Source: a bacterium (GTDB lineage Bacteria; Myxococcota_A; UBA9160; UBA6930). Taken from it: a stretch of DNA of 57,729 nt. The notes under the pieces were generated by a model, which had not been told where the DNA came from, ran no database searches, and was given only the letters and a program-made list of their open reading frames with translations. Shown here piece by piece: positions 43,924 through 52,507 of this stretch. Location of the stretch: positions 1 to 57,729 of the forward strand of contig JAAETT010000612.1 of the NCBI GenBank assembly GCA_024228115.1, read 5' to 3'. Numbering within the stretch: position 1 is the first letter of the stretch; every line of letters begins with the position of its first letter. Position numbers and translations under genes: made by a program.

Positions 43924-44490
43924 ATGATCCAGGGAGCCGTGGATCACGACCAACTCCTGGCAAGCATCGCAGCGGGCAACGAATCCGCGCTCGTGGAGCT
44001 GTTCCGGGCCTTCGAGGGCAGGATCTTCGCCTTTGCGCAAAGTAGATTGAACGATCCAGCCTTCGCCAGCGACCTCGTGTGTGAGGTGATGGTCGAAGTG
44101 TGGAAGAACGCAGACAGCTTCGAAGGCCGGTCGGCCGTATCGAGCTGGATCCTGGGGATCGCCCGGAACCGGCTGATGGACGAGATCCGCCGCCGCGGCA
44201 GGCGTCACTTCGACGAACTGGACGAAACCACGGCCGACGATGAGTCCATCGATGCATCCGATGCCCTTGCCGCTGCCGGCGACGCCGGACATGTCAAGGA
44301 GTGCATGGACCGCCTGAACGAAGCCCAGCGCGAAGCCGTCCACCTCGCGTTCTACGAGGATTTGACCTACGTCGAAATCGCCGGGATCACCGATTGCCCC
44401 GAGGGCACCGTGAAGACCCGCATCTACCACGCCAAGAAGGCTTTGCAGCGCTGTCTGCAGGGATTCGGCCTGGAGTCACGAAATGCCTGA
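43924..44490 (+). CDS. ECF-family RNA polymerase sigma factor
   Basis: The 188-residue protein has sigma region 2 (L-F-R-A-F-E-G-R-I-F-A-F-A-Q then V-W-K-N-A-D-S-F-E-G-R-S-A-V-S-S-W-I-L-G-I-A-R near residues 57-79, split as two helices) and region 4 (L-T-Y-V-E-I-A-G-I-T-D-C-P-E-G-T-V-K-T-R near 144-163). The next gene overlaps its end by 8 bases and encodes an anti-sigma factor, followed by a subtilase. It probably directs transcription of this operon and perhaps the secreted-protein genes around it. Confidence 0.92.
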   Translation: MIQGAVDHDQLLASIAAGNESALVELFRAFEGRIFAFAQSRLNDPAFASDLVCEVMVEVWKNADSFEGRSAVSSWILGIARNRLMDEIRRRGRRHFDELDETTADDESIDASDALAAAGDAGHVKECMDRLNEAQREAVHLAFYEDLTYVEIAGITDCPEGTVKTRIYHAKKALQRCLQGFGLESRNA

Positions 44491-45094
44491 GAGCCCCGAA
44501 GAGCGCCGCGCGACCCAGGATCTCCTGCCCCTCTATGCGAACGGCAGGCTGGTCGGTGACGAGCGGGCGCGGGTCGAAGCCGCCCTTGCGGACGACGAGG
44601 AGCTGCGCGTCGAGTTGCAGTTCCTCGAGAGCTTGCGGCGCTCGGTCAAGCATAACGCCGAAGCCCCAGGTATGGGCGAGTTGGGCGAGCGCCGGCTGCT
44701 GAAGCGAATCCACCAGGAGCGCAGGCGGGAGTTCGTGCAACGCGCATGGCGCCCTGCCTTGGCGATGGCAGCAGGCCTGGCCATCCTGGCCCAGACGTTC
44801 GTCATAGGGTCCCTTCAGGGGGAGCTCGGCGAGCTCGAAATGCTGGGTGCCGGGAGCGGCGACCTTCAGGTCCGCTTCAGCCCGAAGGCGCCCGAAGCCG
44901 ATATCCGCGCGCTGCTCATCGAAGTGAACGCACAGATCGTAGACGGGCCTTCGGCGATCGGGCTGTATCACCTCGATGTGGAGGGGCTCGAAGCCAGCCA
45001 GCCCGAGGATCGTGCTCCATTGGAACGGGTCGTTGAAGCGCTGCACGCGCGCGGAGACGTGATCGAATATGCGGCGCCCGAGCTGGGTGAATGA
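44483..45094 (+). CDS. Membrane-anchored anti-sigma factor
   Basis: The 203-residue protein overlaps the sigma gene by 8 bases. The cytoplasmic N terminus (L-L-P-L-Y-A-N-G-R-L-V-G-D-E-R-A-R-V-E) resembles anti-sigma domains but lacks the H-x3-C-x2-C zinc motif. One membrane helix lies near residues 90-108. The outer domain (A-D-I-R-A-L-L-I-E-V-N-A-Q-I-V-D-G-P, G-L-Y-H-L-D-V) resembles the ferredoxin-like prodomains of subtilases. The third gene is a subtilase, so it may release the sigma factor by cutting or sensing this domain; that link is inferred. Confidence 0.8.
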   Translation: MPESPEERRATQDLLPLYANGRLVGDERARVEAALADDEELRVELQFLESLRRSVKHNAEAPGMGELGERRLLKRIHQERRREFVQRAWRPALAMAAGLAILAQTFVIGSLQGELGELEMLGAGSGDLQVRFSPKAPEADIRALLIEVNAQIVDGPSAIGLYHLDVEGLEASQPEDRAPLERVVEALHARGDVIEYAAPELGE

Positions 45095-46680
45095 GGGGGC
45101 TGGCCCCTCGGGCCGTGCACTGGCGCCTTCTGACCAGCCTTCTGGTGCTGGCCGTGCCGAGCCTCGCGTTCTCCTCGCCGTACATCGAGTCGATCAAGTA
45201 CAGCGGCTCCTGCGTGACGGGCGGTGCGGCCATCGACCTGAAGGGCAAGGGCTTCGGGAAGCAGGGTGACCTTGTCGTCGTTGCACGCAGTCTTCCCGGC
45301 AAGCCCACCCTGAGCACGACGGCATGGACGGACACCTCGATCCGGGCACTCACCGTGTCCGGGACCGGCGGTGGATCCGTCACCGTGGCGCTGCGGGACG
45401 CCAACGGTGCCTGGCACGGCAACCAGGTCAAGTATCCAGTCTGCGTGAAGAAAGCGAGCGGCCCGCCCGGGAATTCCAAGAAAGCGAGCGGCTCACCCGG
45501 GGATTCCAAGAACGTGAAGGCCGGGCCCGGGGAAACGAAGAAGCCGGTGTTTTCCGCGCTTGCGGGGCACCCGAGTACGCGACGTCAGCTGACAGGCTTG
45601 CGGCCGATAGGCCCCGGGGATCTGCTCGCGGGGGAAGAGCTCGTGGTGTTGCTGCGCCGTCGCAGTACTTCGGCCGAGCCGAGTTTGAGCACGCAGCGGG
45701 ACCGCTACATCTTGAACCATCTCGATCTGTTCCTCGAGGTACGCCTGCCCGGCCCGGGAGTGCCCACCGGGGCCGCGCTCCAAGAGCTTCGCATGCGGCC
45801 AGAGGTCGTGGCCGCGGATCTCAACGATCGACTCGAACTGCTCGCCGATCAAGCTGCCAGCGACCCCCGCCGCTACGCCACGAGGCTGCTCGGTTGGGAG
45901 GATCGGGGCGGTGAATGCGGCAATCGCACTCGCATCGGCCTGGTGGACACGGGAGTGGACAAGGGACATCCGATCTTGCGGGGTGCCACCATCCGCGACC
46001 GCAGCTTCACCAGCTCCGAAAGCGGGCGTGACCATGGCACGGCAATCTCCGGTCTCTTGCTCGGTCGAGGCGGACCGATGCCGGGCCTCGTCCCGAAGGC
46101 CGAACTCTGGGTCGCCGCGGTCGTCGGTCTGGAGCGCGGCGGAGAAACCCGCGCCCAGGTCGCCGCGATCGGCCGTGCCCTCGACTGGCTGGTGGGCAAG
46201 AAGGTCCGCGTGATCAACTTCAGCATGGGTGGCGCGCGAAACTCGGTGCTGCACGAACTGGTCCGCAGGGTCCTCGAGCGAGATGTGGTCGTCGTGGCCG
46301 CCGCGGGCAACGGTGGGCGATCGACATCTCCCGTCTATCCCGCCGCCCAGGAGGGTGTCCTGGCGGTCTCCGCGGTCGACACACGCTCGAAGCCGTGGCG
46401 CGGCGGCAACCGGGGCACCTACGTAGACCTGGCTGCACCCGGGGTAGACCTGTGGGTCGCCCGCGCTGGGGGCAGCAGCGCTTTCGCCTCGGGAACTTCC
46501 TTTGCGGCGCCGTTCGTCACCGCTGCCGTCGCGGCACTCGGCGAGTCCCAGGATCCGGAACGGCTCCTGGACGACGCACTCGACCTCGGCGCGCCGGGTC
46601 ATGACCCGGTGTTCGGGCATGGGCTGCTCCGGCCACCGGCGGAGTGCCTCGCCCGGTCGATTCGAGCCGCTCACCCCTGA
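45091..46680 (+). CDS. Secreted subtilisin-like (S8) serine protease with IPT-like N-terminal domain
   Basis: The 529-residue protein begins in an ATGA overlap with the anti-sigma gene. A signal peptide covers about 1-29, then an IPT/Ig-like domain (Y-I-E-S-I-K-Y-S-G, G-K-G-F-G). A Lys/Gly/Ser-rich repeat linker with K-K-A-S-G-x-P-G at about 115-150 leads to a prodomain (about 175-255) and the catalytic domain. The triad is D286 (L-V-D-T-G-V-D), H315 (D-H-G-T-A) and S470 (G-T-S-F-A-A-P). The oxyanion Asn lies in A-A-G-N-G. All motifs are intact. It is the output gene of the sigma/anti-sigma operon. Confidence 0.9.
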   Translation: MRGLAPRAVHWRLLTSLLVLAVPSLAFSSPYIESIKYSGSCVTGGAAIDLKGKGFGKQGDLVVVARSLPGKPTLSTTAWTDTSIRALTVSGTGGGSVTVALRDANGAWHGNQVKYPVCVKKASGPPGNSKKASGSPGDSKNVKAGPGETKKPVFSALAGHPSTRRQLTGLRPIGPGDLLAGEELVVLLRRRSTSAEPSLSTQRDRYILNHLDLFLEVRLPGPGVPTGAALQELRMRPEVVAADLNDRLELLADQAASDPRRYATRLLGWEDRGGECGNRTRIGLVDTGVDKGHPILRGATIRDRSFTSSESGRDHGTAISGLLLGRGGPMPGLVPKAELWVAAVVGLERGGETRAQVAAIGRALDWLVGKKVRVINFSMGGARNSVLHELVRRVLERDVVVVAAAGNGGRSTSPVYPAAQEGVLAVSAVDTRSKPWRGGNRGTYVDLAAPGVDLWVARAGGSSAFASGTSFAAPFVTAAVAALGESQDPERLLDDALDLGAPGHDPVFGHGLLRPPAECLARSIRAAHP

Positions 46681-46690
46681 ATCCATTGGG

Positions 46691-46714
46691 TTGTGCCCGC
46701 GAAATTCCTGCTGG
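46691..46714 (+). repeat. IS1595-like left terminal inverted repeat
   Basis: Perfectly complementary to 47898-47921 over 24 bases. It defines the left end of the element, next to the candidate target duplication at 46683-46690. Confidence 0.85.
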
Positions 46715-46739
46715 CACGCGGCTGGCAGTGTAGGGGTGT

Positions 46740-47837
46740 ATGTCCGCGCCCGAGCAAGGCTTTCAGCCTCCGCACTGCCCGAATCCAAAGTGTGAAACCC
46801 ACCAGAATCCGGTGGGTTGGCGGTATAAACGCGACGGATTCCATTTCCGTCAATGCGATGGGCGCCGCATCCAGCGGTACCTCTGTTCACATTGCGGCCG
46901 GTCCCTTAGTACACAGACGTTCTCCACCACCTACTGGTTGAAGCGCCCCGATCTCCTTCTCCCGCTCCTCAAGGCAAGCCTGGCCTGCGCAGGCCTCCGC
47001 CAGATGGCGCGCATCCACGGCGTCTCACCCTCCACCGTCGCACTCCAAGTCGGCCACGCCGGCCGTCATTGCCTGGCCTACCACGAACAGAGGCGGCCTC
47101 GTACCCCACCCACGGAGCCCCTCGTGGTCGATGGCTTCGAGACTTTCGAGTTCAGCCAGTACTGGGTCACGCACCTGAACACGGTGATCGGTGCCGAGAG
47201 CCACTACGTCTACACCACGACCGTCTCCGAATTGCGCCGAAAGGGCCGCACCACACGCTGTCAGAAGGAAAGGCTCAAGCAACTCGAGGCTCGCTTTGGA
47301 AGGCCTCATCCTCGCTCCATCGAGCGGGGCATCTCCGAGGCCCTCGGCTTGGTACTGCCCGAAGGCTCCGCAGCTGTCGTCCGCTCCGACGATCATCGCC
47401 AGTACCCGCCCGCCCTGCGCAAGCTCCAGGGCCGGGAGATCCAACACGAGATCACATCGTCGAAGGCACCTCGGACCCCTCAGAACGCGCTCTTCCCCGT
47501 GAACCTCTACCACCTGCTCCTCCGCCATGGCGGGGGCAACCACAAGCGCGAGACGATTGCCTTCTCGAAGCGGAACCAGGCGATGGTGTGGCGAGAGGCC
47601 ATCCACCGCGTGTGGAGGAATCACGTCAAGCAGCTCTCCGAGCGGCGGGGCGGGGGGACACCGGCGATGGCCCTGGGCATGGATGAGGCGCCGCTCTCAT
47701 GGGAGAAGATCCTAGGAAAGCGCATCTTTCCATCTCGGATCGAACTCCCCGAGCCCCTTCGCAAAGCCTACTTTGGGCGGATTCCGACGCGGCAGCTACC
47801 TCGCGCGCGGGCTCACCTGCTCAGCTACGCCGCGTAG
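46740..47837 (+). CDS. IS1595-like transposase
   Basis: The 365-residue protein has an N-terminal zinc ribbon (C-P-N-P-K-C near residue 13, C-S-H-C-G near 49). A helix-turn-helix follows (G-L-R-Q-M-A-R-I-H-G-V-S-P-S-T-V). The DDE-type core shows V-V-D-G-F-E near 128, V-R-S-D-D-H near 213 and N-H-K-R-E-T near 270. The architecture is that of IS1/IS1595 transposases. The frame is intact and the element has perfect ends, so it may be active. Confidence 0.82.
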   Translation: MSAPEQGFQPPHCPNPKCETHQNPVGWRYKRDGFHFRQCDGRRIQRYLCSHCGRSLSTQTFSTTYWLKRPDLLLPLLKASLACAGLRQMARIHGVSPSTVALQVGHAGRHCLAYHEQRRPRTPPTEPLVVDGFETFEFSQYWVTHLNTVIGAESHYVYTTTVSELRRKGRTTRCQKERLKQLEARFGRPHPRSIERGISEALGLVLPEGSAAVVRSDDHRQYPPALRKLQGREIQHEITSSKAPRTPQNALFPVNLYHLLLRHGGGNHKRETIAFSKRNQAMVWREAIHRVWRNHVKQLSERRGGGTPAMALGMDEAPLSWEKILGKRIFPSRIELPEPLRKAYFGRIPTRQLPRARAHLLSYAA

Positions 47838-47897
47838 GCCACAACTCGGAGCTGACGTGAAGCGCGGGTTTCGCCTCCATGCGGCTTCGTTCTGGGC

Positions 47898-47921
47898 CCA
47901 GCAGGAATTTCGCGGGCACAA
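47898..47921 (-). repeat. IS1595-like right terminal inverted repeat
   Basis: Perfect inverted copy of 46691-46714. It marks the right end of the element, followed by CCAATGGG as candidate target duplication. Confidence 0.85.
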
Positions 47922-48003
47922 CCAATGGGTTGAACCCTTGGCAGGGCCCGGACGACCCAGGCCCGAACCGCCCGTTGTGGGCGAACCAACAAGGGAGATC
48001 GAC

Positions 48004-48831
48004 ATGGGTTTCATCAAGAACGTGGGAATCGGATTCGTCTGCGCCAGCCTGCTGGGAACGGGCGCACAAGCTGCTGGGTACGTGAAGTTCCACAGCGAAG
48101 GCAGCCGCTCCTTCAAGGTCGAAAAGGGTGAGAGCGCTTTCGAAGGAGCGACTCCAAAGCAGAGGGGCAGGAACGCGCCGGGCAAAACGCCATCGTTGGT
48201 CGAGGCCGGTCCGCAGCCGGAGCCGCCGACTCGAGCGGGCAAACGGATGCGTGGTGGAGCGAGCCGGGTCAGTCCGAAGCCCGTCCCCGCGACGGACTCG
48301 ACCGGTTCGCATGCCAGGTCGCCGAGCGCCCTGGGCGGCGCTCGGCCGGATTCGTCCAGCCGTCTGGGCGCGCTGACGAATGGACGGCGTACCGCAGCTC
48401 GGCCCACTACGAGCGGCGGCGGTGGTTGCGTGGATCCGGTGGCGGAGAACATCGTCGTGTCCGGCGTACGCGCCAATGGAGACGGGACCTACGATTTCTC
48501 GCTGCGGGGGTCCGTCGTAAATCGGGGATCGGCCGGGTGGGCCTCCGGGATGGACCAGCAGATCGCGAACCTGACCCAGAACGGAATCGCCAAGGCCGTT
48601 GCCCGGTTCCCGCGTCTGGATGCCGGAGCCAGGGTCAACACCAGCTTTGCTCGCGTTCGCGGGTGGATGCCATCCCAGGAGTTCCAGGCCGGTTTCGAAC
48701 TCCGGATCTCGTACGATCCGGACATCTTCATGGACGGCAACGAGCGAAACGACGACTGCCGGATGGGGAACAACCTTTCCTCGATCAGCGTGGACGAGAT
48801 CAACCGGGAGATCGCTCGGCAGGCGCCGTAG
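48004..48831 (+). CDS. Secreted protein with CARDB-like domain
   Basis: The 275-residue protein starts at ATG 48004 behind AAGGGAG. A signal peptide (G-F-I-K-N-V-G-I-G-F-V-C-A-S-L-L-G, then A-Q-A-A) precedes a low-complexity Pro/Arg/Ser region to about residue 140. The C-terminal domain reads V-S-G-V-R-A-N-G-D-G-T-Y-D-F-S-L-R-G, A-R-V-N-T-S-F and F-M-D-G-N-E-R-N-D-D-C. This is the pattern of CARDB-type beta-sandwich domains (extended non-redundant with cell-adhesion modules). Two cysteines (C-V-D near 141, D-D-C-R) may form a disulphide. An IS lies just upstream. Confidence 0.7.
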   Translation: MGFIKNVGIGFVCASLLGTGAQAAGYVKFHSEGSRSFKVEKGESAFEGATPKQRGRNAPGKTPSLVEAGPQPEPPTRAGKRMRGGASRVSPKPVPATDSTGSHARSPSALGGARPDSSSRLGALTNGRRTAARPTTSGGGGCVDPVAENIVVSGVRANGDGTYDFSLRGSVVNRGSAGWASGMDQQIANLTQNGIAKAVARFPRLDAGARVNTSFARVRGWMPSQEFQAGFELRISYDPDIFMDGNERNDDCRMGNNLSSISVDEINREIARQAP

Positions 48832-48870
48832 CGCCGGATGAGCTTCGACCCCCGGGCCTTCGAGCCCGAG

Positions 48871-48907
48871 AAGGGCTGGGTGGCGCTCCCACCCAGCCCT
48901 TTTTTTT
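48871..48907 (+). terminator. Rho-independent terminator
   Basis: A 13-bp stem (AAGGGCTGGGTGG and CCACCCAGCCCTT) is followed by a run of T residues at 48900-48907. It lies 40 bases after the CARDB-like gene and ends that transcript. Confidence 0.9.
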
Positions 48908-49058
48908 GCATGGCTGGCAGATGGCTTCCGCGAGCAGAAGCCCCGGGGATCTCCCAACTAGTGGAATCTATGGGCGTTTTTCTGTTGAACCCTCGTCGGC
49001 GTTGGAACCACCCAGGCTCGAACACAACGGGCCATGAAAGGCTCAAGGGGAGAACGAG

Positions 49059-50957
49059 ATGATGGATCGAAATGAACGACGATTCCGGACCCTGCGCCGC
49101 GCAACTGCCAGTCTGGCATTTGGCGCTCTTTCACTTTTCGACGTCGCAGCCTGGGCTGCACCGCCCTTGCCGGTGATTGGTGGCTTCGGCACCGCGAACG
49201 AGCAAATGCCGACCGAGCAGCGACAGCTGAAGAAAGACAAGCGGCGAAGCGCGGCGATGCAGACGCACTCGCGGATTCCCGCAAAGGGCGTTGCCCCGGG
49301 CAAGCTCTCAGGACCGACGCTTTCGAAGGAGAAGCGGAAGGTCGGCAAGGCCGCGTTGCAGGAGCTGCCCGCCGTGCAGATGCCGGCTCCGGCCCGCAAG
49401 TTGAAGCGGGAGGGTCCGAGGGCCCACATTCAGCCCGGGAAGCAGGGCAAGCTTCGCCAGCCGATGTCGCCGAGCTTCGGCAAAGCCGCCCCGATTCAGG
49501 GTCTGCATCTTGGTACGACTCCGCTGCCGTCGGGGGGCGTTCCCGCTAGCGCAGCTCCGCGCGGAGGATCCGGGGATGGTCGCGGAATCCGAGAGGCCGC
49601 CCGCCAGATTCGTGAGGACGCCTCGAGACGCAACTCGATTCGGCTGACCGGTCTGTCCGGTTTCACCGGCTACGAAGGACAGTGCGCCGGCTCTGGTGAG
49701 CCGCTCGTGCTCGCGGGCTACGGCTTCGGCGAGGCCCGAGGTAGCCGACAGATCGTGCTCGAGCGACGCGGCACTCGCAGCAGCTCGGTCGCGGCCTACC
49801 TGCGCACCGACTCGTGGAGCGATGGTCGCGTCACGGCGGCGGTGCCCAGCGGCCTCGACGAGGGCCAGACGTATCGCATCCTGGTACAGGATTCTGCGGG
49901 CCGCCATTTGAGCAATAGCCTGTCGATCACCGCCTGCCGAACTCGTGGTCGCGTCGTCGTGAACATGGATACCAGCTGGTGCGCCTACTCGACGGATCAG
50001 GTGATCGTCGAGGCGCGCAACTTGGGCGGCCGCGCCTACTCGCTCGGTGCGATGACCGGCTCCCACGATTTCGATGTGGTGTTCGGTAGCGATAGCCTGC
50101 CCCTTGGCCGGTACAGCATCGAGGCGAGCTTCCGCGGCGATCCGTGCCCGGGTGGGATGTGGTCGGGCAGCCCGAACATCCACATCTCCCACGACGATCC
50201 GCTCGAGCGGGTGACATTGAACTACGACGTGACCATGACCGAGACCCCGCTCGCCGTGAGCCTGGTCGAGGGCTTGCTGCGCAGCTCCTTTCGAGGGCTG
50301 CAGGTCCGGTTGAACAACTACGACCCCGCAAGGCGGGGTGGCACCCGCTTCCTGCCAGGTGATGCGTTCATCGACCTGCCCGAAGCTCTGGGCGGGAGAC
50401 GAATTGCGCTTGACCTACCGGAGATCAGAGAAGGGGCCTTCCGCTACTACGTGCAGGATCTGAATCTGGATGGAATCCACGTAGGCCATGAAGGCGAGCG
50501 CTTCCACGTTCGGCTCGACTTCGAAAGCGCTGGAAACGAGCTGAAGGGGCATTGTTTTGGCGACCTCACGGACGGCTGCCTGGCGGGTAGTGACAGCTCG
50601 GCACCCGACGGTCACGTGAACCGGGTTGCGGTCGACATCTTCTTCGACGCGATCCGTTACAACGTGGGAGGTGGCACCGGTGGTGACGTCTCGATCGGCA
50701 ATGTCGAGGTCAGCATGAGTGCGGACCTGGCGATCAACGGAATCCTCGGCCCGATCTTCGAGCTGATCGAAGGCGAGATCCAGGGGCGCGTGATTCCTCC
50801 GCTCGAGGCGAACCTGCGCGCCCAGCTCTCGACCCGGGCCTTCCAGACCCAGGTCGCGGAGGGCATCCGCAGTGCGACTGGCGGGCTGATTGGCAACGTC
50901 CAGGGTGTGAACCTGGTCGGCAGCAACCTCATTGTTCGCCACGTTCCGCGTAGCTAG
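49059..50957 (+). CDS. Large secreted protein with IPT-like domain
   Basis: The 632-residue protein starts at ATG 49059; AAGGGGAG at 49045-49052 gives 6-base spacing. A signal peptide ends near A-A-W-A-A (residue 33). A basic Lys/Pro/Arg-rich region covers 40-170. An IPT/Ig-like unit follows (G-Q-C-A-G-S-G-E-P-L-V-L-A-G-Y-G-F-G near 205-225). The last 250 residues contain a beta-rich part and an amphipathic helical end (V-A-E-G-I-R-S-A-T-G-G-L-I). Several cysteines are present. It is the largest of the secreted group here. Adhesion or a cell-surface role is plausible but unproven. Confidence 0.65.
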   Translation: MMDRNERRFRTLRRATASLAFGALSLFDVAAWAAPPLPVIGGFGTANEQMPTEQRQLKKDKRRSAAMQTHSRIPAKGVAPGKLSGPTLSKEKRKVGKAALQELPAVQMPAPARKLKREGPRAHIQPGKQGKLRQPMSPSFGKAAPIQGLHLGTTPLPSGGVPASAAPRGGSGDGRGIREAARQIREDASRRNSIRLTGLSGFTGYEGQCAGSGEPLVLAGYGFGEARGSRQIVLERRGTRSSSVAAYLRTDSWSDGRVTAAVPSGLDEGQTYRILVQDSAGRHLSNSLSITACRTRGRVVVNMDTSWCAYSTDQVIVEARNLGGRAYSLGAMTGSHDFDVVFGSDSLPLGRYSIEASFRGDPCPGGMWSGSPNIHISHDDPLERVTLNYDVTMTETPLAVSLVEGLLRSSFRGLQVRLNNYDPARRGGTRFLPGDAFIDLPEALGGRRIALDLPEIREGAFRYYVQDLNLDGIHVGHEGERFHVRLDFESAGNELKGHCFGDLTDGCLAGSDSSAPDGHVNRVAVDIFFDAIRYNVGGGTGGDVSIGNVEVSMSADLAINGILGPIFELIEGEIQGRVIPPLEANLRAQLSTRAFQTQVAEGIRSATGGLIGNVQGVNLVGSNLIVRHVPRS

Positions 50958-50981
50958 GCAAGTATGCGCAGCCAACACCTG

Positions 50982-51014
50982 GGAGCCCCGAGCAGCCCTG
51001 CTGCTCGGGGCTCC
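50982..51014. terminator. Strong hairpin between convergent genes
   Basis: A 15-bp perfect stem (GGAGCCCCGAGCAGC and its complement) with a 3-base loop lies between the forward secreted-protein gene and the reverse GH172 gene. No T-run follows. It probably works as a bidirectional 3'-end structure. Confidence 0.7.
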
Positions 51015-51082
51015 ATCAGATCAGGTTCTGGTGAGTTGATCCGGCATTCTGGTAGAGCGCTGCAGCCGTCCCGTGTGTGCGA

Positions 51083-52219
51083 TCAGCCGCGGGGGCGAGC
51101 CAGCTCCGGCGGATCGGGTCGAGGCAGGCGCTCCGCAACCGGTGCGAGGGCGGGGAGCGGCTCGCTACGAGCGGCTTGGTACCAGTAGGCCGTGCTCGAA
51201 TAGTCGTTGGCCAGGGCGTTGGCGTGGCCCGTCTCGATGGTGACACGGATCGATTCCTCGAAGCGGATCGGATCCTCGACGTGAAACCGGTACATGCTGT
51301 TCTTGCCGCCCCAGGGCCACGACGGGTTGCCGCTGTACAGGGTGAGCCCGTGGTAGGCGGATGAGAACACCTGGGTGGGGCAGAAGGCGGTGTTGAAGTA
51401 GTCCTCGGTGCCCGTGCCGTGGAGCCGCGGCGGCCAGGCGTCTCCATCGACGAAGATCATGTCGTCACCCTCTCCGTACCAATCGTTGACCTGGCGATCG
51501 AAGACGTCGATGTTCAGCACACAGCCGACGTATTGTCCGCGCCCCCGCACATCGAGGATCGTGTAGTTGCGGGCAGCGTCGAGATTGGGCTCGCTCCAGG
51601 GGCCTCCGATGGCCAGGCCTGCGCCAACGGGGCGCCGATCGTCGAGGCGGTAGTCCTTGCGAGTCCAGCCCTTTTCCGTGGCGACCCCCGCGCTGGGATT
51701 CTGTCGATGCCAGCTGGCGTGGAAACGGGCGAGTTCGGGATCGAGAGCAGGATAGGCCTCGTAGTCGATGTAGTAGTAGAAGAGGATGACGCTCTCGCCC
51801 TGGTTCTCGATGCTGAAACGTGCACCGTCAGCGAAGGGCATCGGAAACCAGCAGTTGAGGCTCTTGCCGTCCTCCGGGCTCGCCTGCAACGGGAGGGAGT
51901 CGAAGTTGCGGCGGCGTCCGAAGCCGAGGCCGAAGAACTCGCCGACCGGGACCTCGACGCTCGGGGAGGTTTCACCGTCCCACCAGATGCGCAAAACGCT
52001 CTTCATGAGGTCGTCGGGGTCGTCGGGCAACGGCATCGTGGTGACCCAGATGTGTTTGATGCATCCTGCGCCGTCGATGCTGCCGAGGTCGGCGGTTTCG
52101 CCGGGCTGGATCGCCAGGCAATCTGCGTTGCCACCGCTGCGATCCCAGGACGAGAGGCGGTGGCGTTCGAAGGTTCGAAGGCGTGCGAGGTCAGCAAGCG
52201 AGCCGGTTCCGATCTGCAT
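51083..52219 (-). CDS. GH172 (DUF2961) glycoside hydrolase-like protein
   Basis: The 378-residue protein starts at the ATG at 52217-52219 with AAGGAGGG upstream. A longer frame from 52435 has a poorer context. It matches the DUF2961 family, now glycoside hydrolase family 172, with an early G-A-G-C-I-K-H-I-W-V-T near residue 46, P-V-G-E-F-F-G-L-G-F-G near 89-99, W-F-P-M-P-F near 121, F-Y-Y-Y-I-D-Y near 145 and G-T-G-T-E-D-Y-F near 270-277. Known members hydrolyse furanosides such as D-arabinofuranose or fructofuranose linkages. No signal peptide is seen. The protein is intact. Confidence 0.85.
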   Translation of the reverse strand: MQIGTGSLADLARLRTFERHRLSSWDRSGGNADCLAIQPGETADLGSIDGAGCIKHIWVTTMPLPDDPDDLMKSVLRIWWDGETSPSVEVPVGEFFGLGFGRRRNFDSLPLQASPEDGKSLNCWFPMPFADGARFSIENQGESVILFYYYIDYEAYPALDPELARFHASWHRQNPSAGVATEKGWTRKDYRLDDRRPVGAGLAIGGPWSEPNLDAARNYTILDVRGRGQYVGCVLNIDVFDRQVNDWYGEGDDMIFVDGDAWPPRLHGTGTEDYFNTAFCPTQVFSSAYHGLTLYSGNPSWPWGGKNSMYRFHVEDPIRFEESIRVTIETGHANALANDYSSTAYWYQAARSEPLPALAPVAERLPRPDPPELARPRG

Positions 52220-52507
52220 GCGTCCCTCCTTGGATACGATCGGCGAGGGTAGCCATTCCGGAAGCGCGGGACGCCTGGAATCCCCGGAAGCCAGGATCGT
52301 CTCCCAGGGACCGACCCGTATGGGCGTGCCGTGGTGGATGTGGAGTGAGCCCTCCGGACGACGACAACGTTCGATCCACCGCCCGGCTGCGACCCTCAGC
52401 CCCTCCGAGCTCGGGTTGAAGCCAGATCCCCACATTTCGCCGGATTGAACCGCCGGGCCACCTCGGACGACTCAGATGTGGGATGGTTTGTCTCCAGGAG
52501 GAATCTG

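Larger units (their letters stand above)
46691..47921. mobile_element. IS1595-like insertion sequence with intact ends
   Basis: A 1231-bp element is bounded by perfect 24-bp terminal inverted repeats (46691-46714 and 47898-47921) beginning TTGTGCCCGCGAAATTCCTG. Flanking octamers CCATTGGG (46683-46690) and CCAATGGG (47922-47929) match at 7 of 8 positions and look like the 8-bp target duplication of this family. One transposase gene fills the interior. It landed 10 bases after the subtilase stop and 82 bases before a secreted-protein gene, so it may have separated genes once transcribed together. Confidence 0.85.

Noticed and set aside
48841-49058. Small forward frame after the CARDB-like gene
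   Set aside because: It runs through a strong rho-independent terminator and has no ribosome site.
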